Shown here: positions 1 to 5,677 of the stretch, one piece after another | How positions within the stretch are numbered: the first letter of the stretch is position 1 | How the letters are laid out: each line of letters opens with the position of its first letter | DNA from: Candidatus Methanolliviera sp. GoM_oil | Lineage (GTDB): Archaea > Halobacteriota > Methanoliparia > Methanoliparales > Methanoliparaceae | Assembly: GCA_902158735.1 (NCBI GenBank) | Contig: CABGHG010000031.1 | Coordinates: 1 to 13,792 of the forward strand | Direction: 5' to 3' | DNA: 13,792 nucleotides | Notes under the pieces: generated by a model | Seen by the model: the letters and a program-made list of their open reading frames with translations, nothing else | Told to the model about the DNA's origin: nothing | Database searches by the model: none | Program-made: the position numbers and the translations under genes

Positions 1-1
1 G

Positions 2-49
2 ATAGATCCAAACAATATAATGAACCCGGGAGCTTTATTTGATGAATAG
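2..49 (+). CDS. C-terminal end of a probable FAD-linked oxidase (GlcD/lactate dehydrogenase type), partial
   Basis: Only the last 15 codons and a TAG stop lie in the window. The frame starting at base 2 reads IDPNNIMNPGALFDE and then stops. A tail of the form 'DPNNIMNPGKIF' is typical of the extreme C-terminus of FAD-linked oxidases of the glycolate oxidase GlcD / D-lactate dehydrogenase family. These oxidise 2-hydroxy acids, usually passing electrons to an iron-sulfur partner. The stop overlaps the AGGAGG ribosome binding site of the next gene, so the two are probably cotranscribed. The assignment rests on this short tail alone; the catalytic domains lie outside the window. Confidence 0.6.
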   Translation: MDPNNIMNPGALFDE

Positions 50-53
50 GAGG
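48..53 (+). promoter_or_regulatory. Strong Shine-Dalgarno site for the SCP2 protein gene
   Basis: AGGAGG sits 7 bases before the ATG at 61 and overlaps the TAG stop of the upstream gene. It fixes the start codon and implies translation from a shared transcript. It contrasts with other genes here that have no ribosome binding site and look leaderless. Confidence 0.8.
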
Positions 54-60
54 AATAAAA

Positions 61-795
61 ATGTATAAAGTTGGATCAGAAGAGTGGAAGGGGTTAATGG
101 AGTTTTTTGGGAGGATAGATCTGGCGGATATAATGGATATGAATCCTGAGACTACAAAAGTGCTTGCTGAGGTATTGAGTGAGGTGCTTGAAGATATTGA
201 GATAAAGGATGGAGTCATAAAATGGGGGGAGGATGAATATGAGATCCCAACAGGGGATAAACTTGGAGAATTATATGCCAAGATTGGTGAAGAGAGGTCC
301 AAACTCCCAAAAGTTGTCCTAGGTCTTCCAGGATGGACTTATAAATTTGAAAAGGCGATTAATGAGGGAGAGTTGGCCGAGGGTTATAGGAAAGCTGCAA
401 AGGACTGGGAGGGGGATATTGCCTTACACATTCTCCCGTATGAACCTTTGGGATTGCCAGATCTGTATATGTATATGGGTTTGGAACATGGAAAAATTCG
501 TCACAACTCATTGCAAATGGTCACTGAGAAGGATGCCAATGAGGCTGATTATATAATTACCGGCGCATACGATCAATGGATGGAGGTAGCCAGCGGAAAA
601 TTGAAGATTGTAAAAGCTCTTATGAAAGGGACGATGACTTTAAAAGGGGATTTGAAGATGATGATGAAGCAGGCAAAACCGGCCAAGATGCTGATAGAGA
701 TGCAACAATCGATACCGTCAATATCCCCTGATGAGTTCAGCGATGAACTCTTCGATTTGGCAAAGATGCTTCTTAAAAAAATTGGTCAAAAATAG
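61..795 (+). CDS. SCP2 sterol-binding domain (lipid carrier) protein
   Basis: This 244-residue soluble protein has no signal peptide or membrane segment. The N-terminal ~90 residues are acidic and not recognised. From about residue 98 to 225 it reads like an SCP2 sterol-carrier domain: strands around ALHILPYEP (121-129), then ADYIITGAYDQWMEVASGK (162-180), then KALMKGTMTLKGDL (185-198). That order (acidic strand, helix before 'SGK', 'G-x-hydrophobic-x-GDL' strand) is the family signature. SCP2 folds bind lipids, acyl chains or other hydrophobic molecules in a tunnel; the ligand here is unknown. It follows a probable FAD oxidase gene with no real gap. It is one of three SCP2-like genes within 5.5 kb. 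The 3' end carries a near-duplicated segment that spans the stop codon. Confidence 0.8.
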   Translation: MYKVGSEEWKGLMEFFGRIDLADIMDMNPETTKVLAEVLSEVLEDIEIKDGVIKWGEDEYEIPTGDKLGELYAKIGEERSKLPKVVLGLPGWTYKFEKAINEGELAEGYRKAAKDWEGDIALHILPYEPLGLPDLYMYMGLEHGKIRHNSLQMVTEKDANEADYIITGAYDQWMEVASGKLKIVKALMKGTMTLKGDLKMMMKQAKPAKMLIEMQQSIPSISPDEFSDELFDLAKMLLKKIGQK

Positions 796-814
796 TTCTT
801 AAAAAAAATGGTCA
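770..814 (+). repeat. Near-perfect direct repeat spanning a stop codon
   Basis: The 19-base segment TTCTTAAAAAAATTGGTCA (770-788) recurs as TTCTTAAAAAAAATGGTCA (796-814), with 18 of 19 bases identical and a period of 26 bases. The first copy encodes the C-terminal residues of the SCP2 protein. The second lies just after its TAG stop. It looks like a small local tandem duplication at the gene end. Confidence 0.8.
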
Positions 815-860
815 GTCCTATCCTCGATCAGCTTTGAGGATAGGCATTATCTATTTTTTT
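801..860. terminator. Bidirectional hairpin terminator between convergent genes
   Basis: A perfect 9-bp stem, CCTATCCTC (817-825) paired with GAGGATAGG (836-844), encloses a 10-base loop. On the plus strand it is followed by a T-rich tract (about 845-858). On the minus strand it is followed by eight Ts (complement of 801-808). It therefore fits as a terminator for both the SCP2 gene on the left and the minus-strand gene on the right, whose last codons and stop lie inside the hairpin. Confidence 0.75.
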
Positions 861-1643
861 GCATATATCGGAGACCTCTAGGAGCCAGGGGATCAATCCG
901 GCCCCTGGCAGATCTTCTTCTACTATTTCTATCTCTCCGGATTTCGTCATATCAAAAAAATCTTGTAGATCTCCTGCAGTTCTTATAAAATTAAAGAAGA
1001 ATACTAGACCCTTTGTCGAGATCATCCAGTTTAAATCAGCTTTTGGGTTCTCCTCCATTTTAAAGCTCTCTATTACACCCTTGCCAGACTTCCTATCACA
1101 TGTTACGTTGAAGATAAAACCCAGTTCACGTGCGTGAAAATTCACAGATATGGCAAATTCTATGCAATCAAATGCTTTTTTCAGTTCGTCACTTCTATCG
1201 GCGATTGGCATGAGCATTTTATCAAATAAGGGGAGCACCACCGATAGCATATCTTTAACTTCCTCTCCGTGCGCGTTAACCTTTTCTACGCCCATCTTTT
1301 CAAGGAACCTTCCTGCGGCCACCAACATTCCAGGGAAGATGACGACCTCAGGCTTTGAGAGTTCATTTACAAACTTTTCTATACCGTATTCCTCTATTTT
1401 CTTTAATAGCATGGGAAATGCTTCTTTTATTAGAGGGATGAAACGCTTTAGATCGAGAGAAGCGCCCATAGGTAACACTTTAAGGAAAAGATCCGGAATA
1501 TTGTTAAGAAGTTTGATATAATCCGTTACATCTGCCTCCTTCATACCATCCAATACCGCTTTGACATCTTCTATACTCATTTCGCCTGCATCGATTCTCT
1601 CGATCATCTTTTTTGCCATCTCTTCTAATTTCACGATTGTCAT
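828..1643 (-). CDS. Hypothetical protein with degenerate SCP2-like C-terminal domain
   Basis: This is a 271-residue soluble protein. The N-terminal ~150 residues are helical, leucine-rich and charged, and I do not recognise them. From about residue 160 to 262 it resembles the SCP2 lipid-carrier fold: strands around FIFNVTCDR (176-184), then ADLNWMISTKGLVFFF (202-217), and a 'SGEIEI' segment (235-240) where SCP2 proteins have their last strand. The match is weaker than for the gene at 61-795, so a ligand-binding role is inferred. It is convergent to that gene across a hairpin terminator and divergent from mmp8 across 39 bp. The ATG at 1641-1643 has no Shine-Dalgarno, and a T-rich element about 29 bases upstream suggests a leaderless transcript. 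Confidence 0.65.
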   Translation of the reverse strand: MTIVKLEEMAKKMIERIDAGEMSIEDVKAVLDGMKEADVTDYIKLLNNIPDLFLKVLPMGASLDLKRFIPLIKEAFPMLLKKIEEYGIEKFVNELSKPEVVIFPGMLVAAGRFLEKMGVEKVNAHGEEVKDMLSVVLPLFDKMLMPIADRSDELKKAFDCIEFAISVNFHARELGFIFNVTCDRKSGKGVIESFKMEENPKADLNWMISTKGLVFFFNFIRTAGDLQDFFDMTKSGEIEIVEEDLPGAGLIPWLLEVSDICKKIDNAYPQS

Positions 1644-1648
1644 AGATA

Positions 1649-1676
1649 ATATTTAAATATCATGTAACATAAAAAA
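1649..1676. promoter_or_regulatory. Overlapping divergent promoters (mmp8 and SCP2-like gene)
   Basis: The 39-bp gap between divergent genes contains the palindrome ATATTTAAATAT (1649-1660), a good archaeal TATA box. Its centre is about 28 bases before the mmp8 ATG (1683), so transcription would start at or near the start codon. For the opposite gene, a T-rich element in the complement of 1670-1676 lies a similar distance from its ATG (1643). Neither gene has a Shine-Dalgarno. Both probably have leaderless mRNAs and must compete for the same short stretch. Confidence 0.55.
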
Positions 1677-1682
1677 GTATCG

Positions 1683-2519
1683 ATGGGAGATATGCATGTC
1701 TGGGAGGCAGGGAAATCGGAGGTGATCGTGAGGGATGGCAAGGTTATCACGGTAGCCGATCCACCGGTCAAATTTTGTCCGATTCACTATGCCATCTGGA
1801 AGAACAAGATGGGTAAAGAGTCCATAAGGAAGTCGATGGAGTTCAGGATAAAGACCTTTGGTCTCTGCACCCCCGAGAGAATAATTGAAAGTGACATCTT
1901 TGCAATTGGATTAGGTGCATCAGAATCGCTGGCGACTGCTTTGAATAGGGAGATGATAGATTGTTGCGTTGTCGTCTGTGATGGGGCAGGAACCGTAATA
2001 ACGGATAAATCTGAAGATGTGCAGGGAATCGGAATGGTGATGAGTGCTTTACTAAAGACCTCTCCGATATCAGAGATCATAGAAAAACTTGAGGAAAAAG
2101 GTGCGGTTCTTCTGACAAAAGATGCGAAGATAGATCAGGTAGAAGGAACCAAAAAAGCTTTTGAGATGGGTTATGAAAAGGTTGGGGTCACAATTGCGGG
2201 GGAATGCTCGCGATCCATAGTGGATATAGAGGAACTTGAGAGGAGATATGCTAAAAAAGCGCTTAAAATCGCCGTTCATACAACGGGCGTTGGAGAGGAA
2301 CTTTTGCCGTTCATCAAAAAGGCGGATATCGTTACCAGTTGCGCGTCTAAGGTGGTCAGGGAATGTATTGGGGATAAGGCGAGAGTGTATGGAAGAACGA
2401 TTCCTGTCTATGCCCTGACGAAATTTGGAGAGGAAGTAATGGATGCACAGAGAGAAGTTATGTCCAAAAGGGGACGTATATTAGAGGTGCCTCACGCATC
2501 CCCTTACCCGCTGCTATGA
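1683..2519 (+). CDS. mmp8: Methanogenesis marker protein 8 (DUF2099 family)
   Basis: The 278-residue protein matches the Mmp8/DUF2099 family as I know it. Family features seen are an N-terminal strand-turn 'VIVRDGKVITVADPPVKFCP' (14-33), 'MEFRIKTFGLCTPER' (52-66), 'VVVCDGAGTVIT' (96-107), 'VQGIGMVMSALLKTSP' (113-128) and 'IDQVEGTKKAFEMGY' (140-154). Conserved-looking cysteines are C32, C62, C99, C165, C220 and C228, which could ligate metal or Fe-S. The biochemical role is not established. The family is confined largely to archaea carrying MCR and is assumed to support MCR or its cofactors. The gene overlaps mmp3 by ATGA (2516-2519), so the pair is an operon. A second ATG lies 9 bases downstream (1692); the first is preferred because it fits the TATA spacing. 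Confidence 0.92.
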   Translation: MGDMHVWEAGKSEVIVRDGKVITVADPPVKFCPIHYAIWKNKMGKESIRKSMEFRIKTFGLCTPERIIESDIFAIGLGASESLATALNREMIDCCVVVCDGAGTVITDKSEDVQGIGMVMSALLKTSPISEIIEKLEEKGAVLLTKDAKIDQVEGTKKAFEMGYEKVGVTIAGECSRSIVDIEELERRYAKKALKIAVHTTGVGEELLPFIKKADIVTSCASKVVRECIGDKARVYGRTIPVYALTKFGEEVMDAQREVMSKRGRILEVPHASPYPLL

Positions 2520-4015
2520 AGATAAAGATAAATAAAAGAGAGATGGAGATAAACGAAGCACCATCGATCTTTGATGCCATAATCATGTCAGAGGAGCCAT
2601 ATCGTGAAGATTGCGTAATTGCTGTTGTGATAAAGGAAGAGATAGAGACGAGGGAGTTCTTATTGGAAACATCGGCGGGAAAATTCCCCATAACCATAGA
2701 CGAATATTTTCTTCCCATGTGGATGAAGTTTTATAAGGATATTCGGGTGAGTTGTGGGTGGAGATCAAAAGGTGTCATCACGTTTGGCCCGATGGATCTT
2801 TCCTCTTTAAAGCTCAAAGCAAGAAGGGGTATGTGCAAATATGAGAGGGGAGATCTATTTTTGAGTTTTGGTGGTTTCGATGCGAGAAACGCATATCTCT
2901 GCATAAGCAGGATGGAACACGAGGGTATCTACGGTGCGCCAGAAAAGTATGAGCGGATTGGGACATTTGGATTGCATGAGTTTGCCGGCAAATTGGGAGA
3001 GGAAGATTCAATTTTATCCATATATCCGATCGGATCGATACAGGAGGAGACCACGCTTCTAATGCCCGAAGAGGCAAAAAAAGTTCCAGTGAAAGATAAT
3101 GAATGTATTGTAACACACATATCCACGAATCTCTTTCAAGGGGCTCCAAATTGTGTTGAGCACTTCTTGTCAATTGGGGATACATTTGAGGTAAAGCATA
3201 ACGCCTACACGTTCATCTCCAATGAAAGATCGAGAAGAGATATGAAGGAAGAAAATACGGTTTATAGAACTAAAGGTGCTATCACCGTTAGGAACGACGG
3301 AAGTAGGGCTGGGGCGGTATACATATATACAGAGGATGCCCTTCCCGCCAAATCCCACAGCGTCGTCGGAAAAGTGGTCAATGGTATAGAACTGGCAGAA
3401 AATGCAGATATTGGAGATAAAATTTTGATAAAAGGAGACGTAAAGAGTCTCAGCGTGGTGGGAAAAACGAATAAAGAGGCTATAGATTACCTTACATTAC
3501 AAGGGATCAGACATATCATCGTTGAAGATGAAGATGACGATGCAATAATTGTTGAACAAAGACCAAAATTAACAATGGAGGTAAAATCTTTAGGATCTGT
3601 TGTTACGTTGGCCATGGATCCTACGGACATCTGTTATATAGAGATATGGGACAAAGACGCCCCCATGAGCGCATCCTATTTTAGGAGGGCAGCAGATATG
3701 ACTTCGGGCGTTGGTAAACTCGTGGTATCCGCGATCAATAGGGATAGAATGATACTTTACAGTCCCATCATCAAGAGGACACCTCTTCCATTCGAGAAAA
3801 TTCAATCGAAGATTGAGGGCGGTATCATTGGAGTCACCAATTCTAAGAGGAGAGATAGTGGGGTGATAGGGGTGAGATTTACGGCAAGTGACACATATGG
3901 ACCCACAGGAGAGCACCTCATGGCGACTAACATCATTGGAAAAGTGAAAAGGGGACGTGAATCCTTAAAAAAGAGAAATGTTGGAGATATCGTGTATTTG
4001 GTTGAAGATGTTTAA
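2516..4015 (+). CDS. mmp3: Methanogenesis marker protein 3 (UPF0288 family)
   Basis: The 499-residue protein has the length and pattern of Mmp3/UPF0288. It starts with a small N-terminal domain (1-90). The middle contains 'TKGAITVRNDGSRAGAVYIY' (252-271) and 'HSVVGKVVNGIELAENADIGD' (281-301). An acidic turn and 'DDAIIVEQRP' follow (341-350). 'YIEIWDKDAPMSASYFRRAADM' (374-395) resembles a cyclophilin-type fold. The C-terminal 'GVIGVRFTASDTYGPTGE' (449-466) is also characteristic. Mmp3 has been reported in the methanogen complex with McrC, Mmp7, Mmp17 and component A2/A3a that reductively activates MCR Ni(I). Here it would be expected to help activate the divergent reductase encoded 1.7 kb away. 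Translation is coupled to mmp8 by a 4-bp overlap. Its stop is 8 bases from the convergent next gene, with no clear terminator between. Confidence 0.93.
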   Translation: MKIKINKREMEINEAPSIFDAIIMSEEPYREDCVIAVVIKEEIETREFLLETSAGKFPITIDEYFLPMWMKFYKDIRVSCGWRSKGVITFGPMDLSSLKLKARRGMCKYERGDLFLSFGGFDARNAYLCISRMEHEGIYGAPEKYERIGTFGLHEFAGKLGEEDSILSIYPIGSIQEETTLLMPEEAKKVPVKDNECIVTHISTNLFQGAPNCVEHFLSIGDTFEVKHNAYTFISNERSRRDMKEENTVYRTKGAITVRNDGSRAGAVYIYTEDALPAKSHSVVGKVVNGIELAENADIGDKILIKGDVKSLSVVGKTNKEAIDYLTLQGIRHIIVEDEDDDAIIVEQRPKLTMEVKSLGSVVTLAMDPTDICYIEIWDKDAPMSASYFRRAADMTSGVGKLVVSAINRDRMILYSPIIKRTPLPFEKIQSKIEGGIIGVTNSKRRDSGVIGVRFTASDTYGPTGEHLMATNIIGKVKRGRESLKKRNVGDIVYLVEDV

Positions 4016-4023
4016 GAAATACC

Positions 4024-4377
4024 TTAATTTTGGGTCCCTTTCATCATCTTTACAGCTTTTTTTACCCATCCCTCCTTAACTGGATCTTCTGATGCGATGA
4101 TCGCCAAGGTATTATTATCAACGATTTGCTTCCTCACGCGGAATCCCTCCGGTATAACTCTTAAAAGACAATCGGTGATATTCCTCCTAACGTTTTTTTG
4201 TTCATATGCGCCCATCTTTGGGGAGAGTGATACGATAAATACAGGTTCTTTTGGACGCACAAAAACATTCACATCATCGATCACATTGGTAAGATTCAGA
4301 TCTTGAACGATATCAATGATCGTCATCCGCGTAATCACCTTCCCCTCTTCGTCGTCCGAATCGATCGCAATATTCAT
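4024..4377 (-). CDS. Small protein resembling methanogenesis marker protein 17
   Basis: The predicted protein has 117 residues. The N-terminal half (IIDIVQDLNL, NVIDDVNVFVRPKEPVFIVSL, residues 20-51) and the end (LLRVIPEGFRVRK, TLAIIASEDPVKEGWV, residues 71-104) resemble the two ends of Mmp17 as I remember it. Mmp17 is another component of the MCR activation complex. Mmp17 is usually longer (about 180 residues by my recollection), so the middle would be missing here. The two halves join at 'SPKMGAYEQKNVRRN' without a frameshift, so it reads as a compact protein rather than a pseudogene. It sits convergent to mmp3 and 28 bases downstream of the V4R gene. The assignment is tentative; a different MCR-associated family is possible. 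Confidence 0.55.
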   Translation of the reverse strand: MNIAIDSDDEEGKVITRMTIIDIVQDLNLTNVIDDVNVFVRPKEPVFIVSLSPKMGAYEQKNVRRNITDCLLRVIPEGFRVRKQIVDNNTLAIIASEDPVKEGWVKKAVKMMKGTQN

Positions 4378-4396
4378 CGTGGGACACCACTCATGT

Positions 4397-4408
4397 CATA
4401 TTTATTTA
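4397..4408 (-). promoter_or_regulatory. Possible TATA box for the mmp17-like gene
   Basis: On the minus strand the complement of 4397-4408 reads TTAAATAAATAT. Its centre is about 25 bases upstream of the ATG at 4377, consistent with a leaderless start. It overlaps the stop codon of the V4R gene, so the small gene may have its own promoter in addition to readthrough. Confidence 0.4.
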
Positions 4409-4984
4409 ATCTCCTTTAATCTTTACTAGAAAATCACAGTTTTCGCTTCCGTTGGAAACACACGCAATCTCCTCTACCACGTACTCTCTTTTCATAAATC
4501 CTTTTTCCGAGATAAATTTCCGTCTAACAAGACAACCTGTTGCACCAGCAATAAAACCTGCCACATAGTGACATACATTTCTACCAACATTACCCTCTCT
4601 TTTGGCAAAATATGTACCACCCTCAAACCTCAATATTCTTTCATCGCCCTTCTTGAAAAAAGAAATTTCGCCTATTCCCAATATAGAAAAAAGAGCATCT
4701 GTGTGATATGCTCTCTCTCTCATACTTTTTGTCTCCATCTCAAAACTATCGAGGAACCACTGACTATCGAGGAACCACTGGCATACCCGTCTTCCAGATT
4801 GTTCTCCTACCCAATAAAGAAATGAAAAAGGCAGACCTGTTCTTATATCTTCTGGAATTATCTCCTTTAATGCTTTTTCAGCATCTATGAGGCATTCCAA
4901 CCACTCTTTATAGACGTATTCCTTATTTTCATCCAAAAATTCTCTAACATCCCTCTCGGCTTTTTTATAAAGGGCTTTCTTCAT
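4406..4984 (-). CDS. V4R domain protein (predicted hydrocarbon-binding)
   Basis: This soluble 192-residue protein has a helical N-terminus (1-85) and a C-terminal V4R (4-vinyl reductase) domain (about 92-190). Features seen include 'RAYHTDALFSILGIGEISFFKKG' (91-113), 'GRNVCHYVAGFIAGATGCLV' (134-153) and the closing 'C-x7-C-x-F' (C175, C183, F185) in 'EIACVSNGSENCDF'. V4R domains bind small hydrophobic ligands. The family includes the aromatic-sensing part of XylR/DmpR regulators and an archaeal group labelled 'predicted hydrocarbon binding protein'. No DNA-binding domain is evident, so it may be a ligand carrier or sensor subunit. QWFLDS (69-74, 75-80) is duplicated exactly at protein and DNA level. 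The gene lies 77 bases downstream of an SCP2-like gene and 28 bases upstream of the mmp17-like gene. Confidence 0.85.
   Translation of the reverse strand: MKKALYKKAERDVREFLDENKEYVYKEWLECLIDAEKALKEIIPEDIRTGLPFSFLYWVGEQSGRRVCQWFLDSQWFLDSFEMETKSMRERAYHTDALFSILGIGEISFFKKGDERILRFEGGTYFAKREGNVGRNVCHYVAGFIAGATGCLVRRKFISEKGFMKREYVVEEIACVSNGSENCDFLVKIKGD
4745..4780 (-). repeat. Exact 18-bp in-frame tandem duplication in the V4R gene
   Basis: ACTATCGAGGAACCACTG occurs twice with no gap (4745-4762 and 4763-4780). On the coding strand it encodes QWFLDS twice, in frame. The identity at every synonymous position indicates a very recent slippage duplication, or an assembly artefact. Confidence 0.95.
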
Positions 4985-5061
4985 TTCTCTCCCAGATTCA
5001 CATAGTTAGGCGGCACATTTTTGCTGTCTTTGGAGGTTCTTGCAAAACTCTCGCGTTAAAA

Positions 5062-5532
5062 TTAAGGAACGCCTATGGTCCACGCAGCGGGCCTCTCTAT
5101 TATCTCTTTTCCTATGCTCGCATCGAGAAGATCTTTAAGATCCATTCCCACCACAGTATTTCCAGACATGGTCACCTCCCCACTCCATACCATATCCATG
5201 ACATCCTCTTTTCCACCGAGCATTGCAGCAAATTTGTAATAATCGATCTCCAAGCCTAGGTCCGGCTCTTCTTCTGGCTCCCCCTCAAATACCGCCACCG
5301 GGGTCATCATCAGCACAATACTTTCACTTCCACGCTTCGGATGGTTTACGACGAAGTGGATTAACCGCGGGGGCATATTACCTGCTATAAGTATCGCCTC
5401 TGGAGATCCCATTACTATATTACATACAAATGCTCCCAGTAAATCAAATGCCGTGGGCTCCTCTCCTTTGAAAAGGTATTGCGTTATCCACGCCTTATCC
5501 TTCCACCAATCTTCCTTTCTTTCTTCTGCCAT
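5062..5532 (-). CDS. SCP2-like (sterol carrier fold) small protein
   Basis: This acidic 156-residue protein has no signal peptide or membrane helix. Residues about 55-150 look like an SCP2 domain: strands IHFVVNHPK (58-66) and SIVLMMTPVAVFEG (71-84), then LGLEIDYYKFAAMLGGKED (92-110), MVWSGEVTMSGNTVVGMDL (114-132) and a C-terminal helix. 'Acidic strand, helix, W-SGEVTMSG' is the SCP2 pattern. The ligand is unknown; position directly downstream of the reductase operon suggests a hydrophobic metabolite of alkane oxidation. The ATG at 5532 has no Shine-Dalgarno. A TATA box (complement of 5556-5563) is centred about 27 bases upstream, so the mRNA is probably leaderless. A tandem direct repeat abuts this TATA box and may be an operator. 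It is 77 bases upstream of the V4R gene. Confidence 0.7.
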   Translation of the reverse strand: MAEERKEDWWKDKAWITQYLFKGEEPTAFDLLGAFVCNIVMGSPEAILIAGNMPPRLIHFVVNHPKRGSESIVLMMTPVAVFEGEPEEEPDLGLEIDYYKFAAMLGGKEDVMDMVWSGEVTMSGNTVVGMDLKDLLDASIGKEIIERPAAWTIGVP

Positions 5533-5555
5533 ATTTTAGTAGTAGTATTATCTAT

Positions 5556-5563
5556 TATATAAA
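5556..5563 (-). promoter_or_regulatory. TATA box of the SCP2-like gene
   Basis: The minus strand reads TTTATATA here, centred about 27 bases before the ATG at 5532. This spacing predicts transcription starting at or one base before the start codon. The upstream (BRE) side runs straight into the 19-bp-period direct repeat. Confidence 0.6.
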
Positions 5564-5596
5564 TTTTTCTATGCATAATAAATTTTTCTATGCATA
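5560..5596 (-). repeat. Tandem 18-bp direct repeat next to a promoter, possible operator
   Basis: TAAATTTTTCTATGCATA occurs at 5560-5577 and again at 5579-5596, identical, separated by one base (period 19). The right copy extends into the 12-bp palindrome TCTATGCATAGA (5587-5598). The left copy overlaps the TATA box of the SCP2-like gene. Two identical sites about two helical turns apart at a core promoter are what a cooperative regulator site would look like. The function is inferred. Confidence 0.75.
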
Positions 5597-5642
5597 GAGA
5601 TATTTATTTTTTGGATGACCTTATATGCTATATATCATTCCA

Positions 5643-5676
5643 ATAAAATAAAAAAGAAGAAAATAAAAGAAGAGGG
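5643..5676 (-). terminator. Pyrimidine-rich terminator after the reductase operon
   Basis: Immediately downstream of the alpha subunit stop (5678-5680) the minus strand is a T/C-rich tract with several T-runs and no clear hairpin. This is the usual look of an archaeal oligo-T terminator, and it would separate the reductase operon from the SCP2-like gene. Confidence 0.55.
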
Positions 5677-5677
5677 A

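Noticed and set aside
2814..3185. Minus-strand open frame of 123 codons inside mmp3
   Set aside because: It is opposite strongly supported mmp3 coding sequence, and its residue composition (many R, H, S, P) is typical of an antisense frame.
4024..4377. The small mmp17-like gene considered as McrD
   Set aside because: The segments 'EPVFIVSL' and 'PEGFRVRK' do not fit the McrD pattern as I remember it, and fit Mmp17 better. The assignment remains tentative.
5560..5596. Direct repeats considered as a CRISPR remnant or mobile element end
   Set aside because: There are only two units with a single base between them, no spacers, no target-site duplication and no transposase nearby. A promoter element or slippage explains it better.
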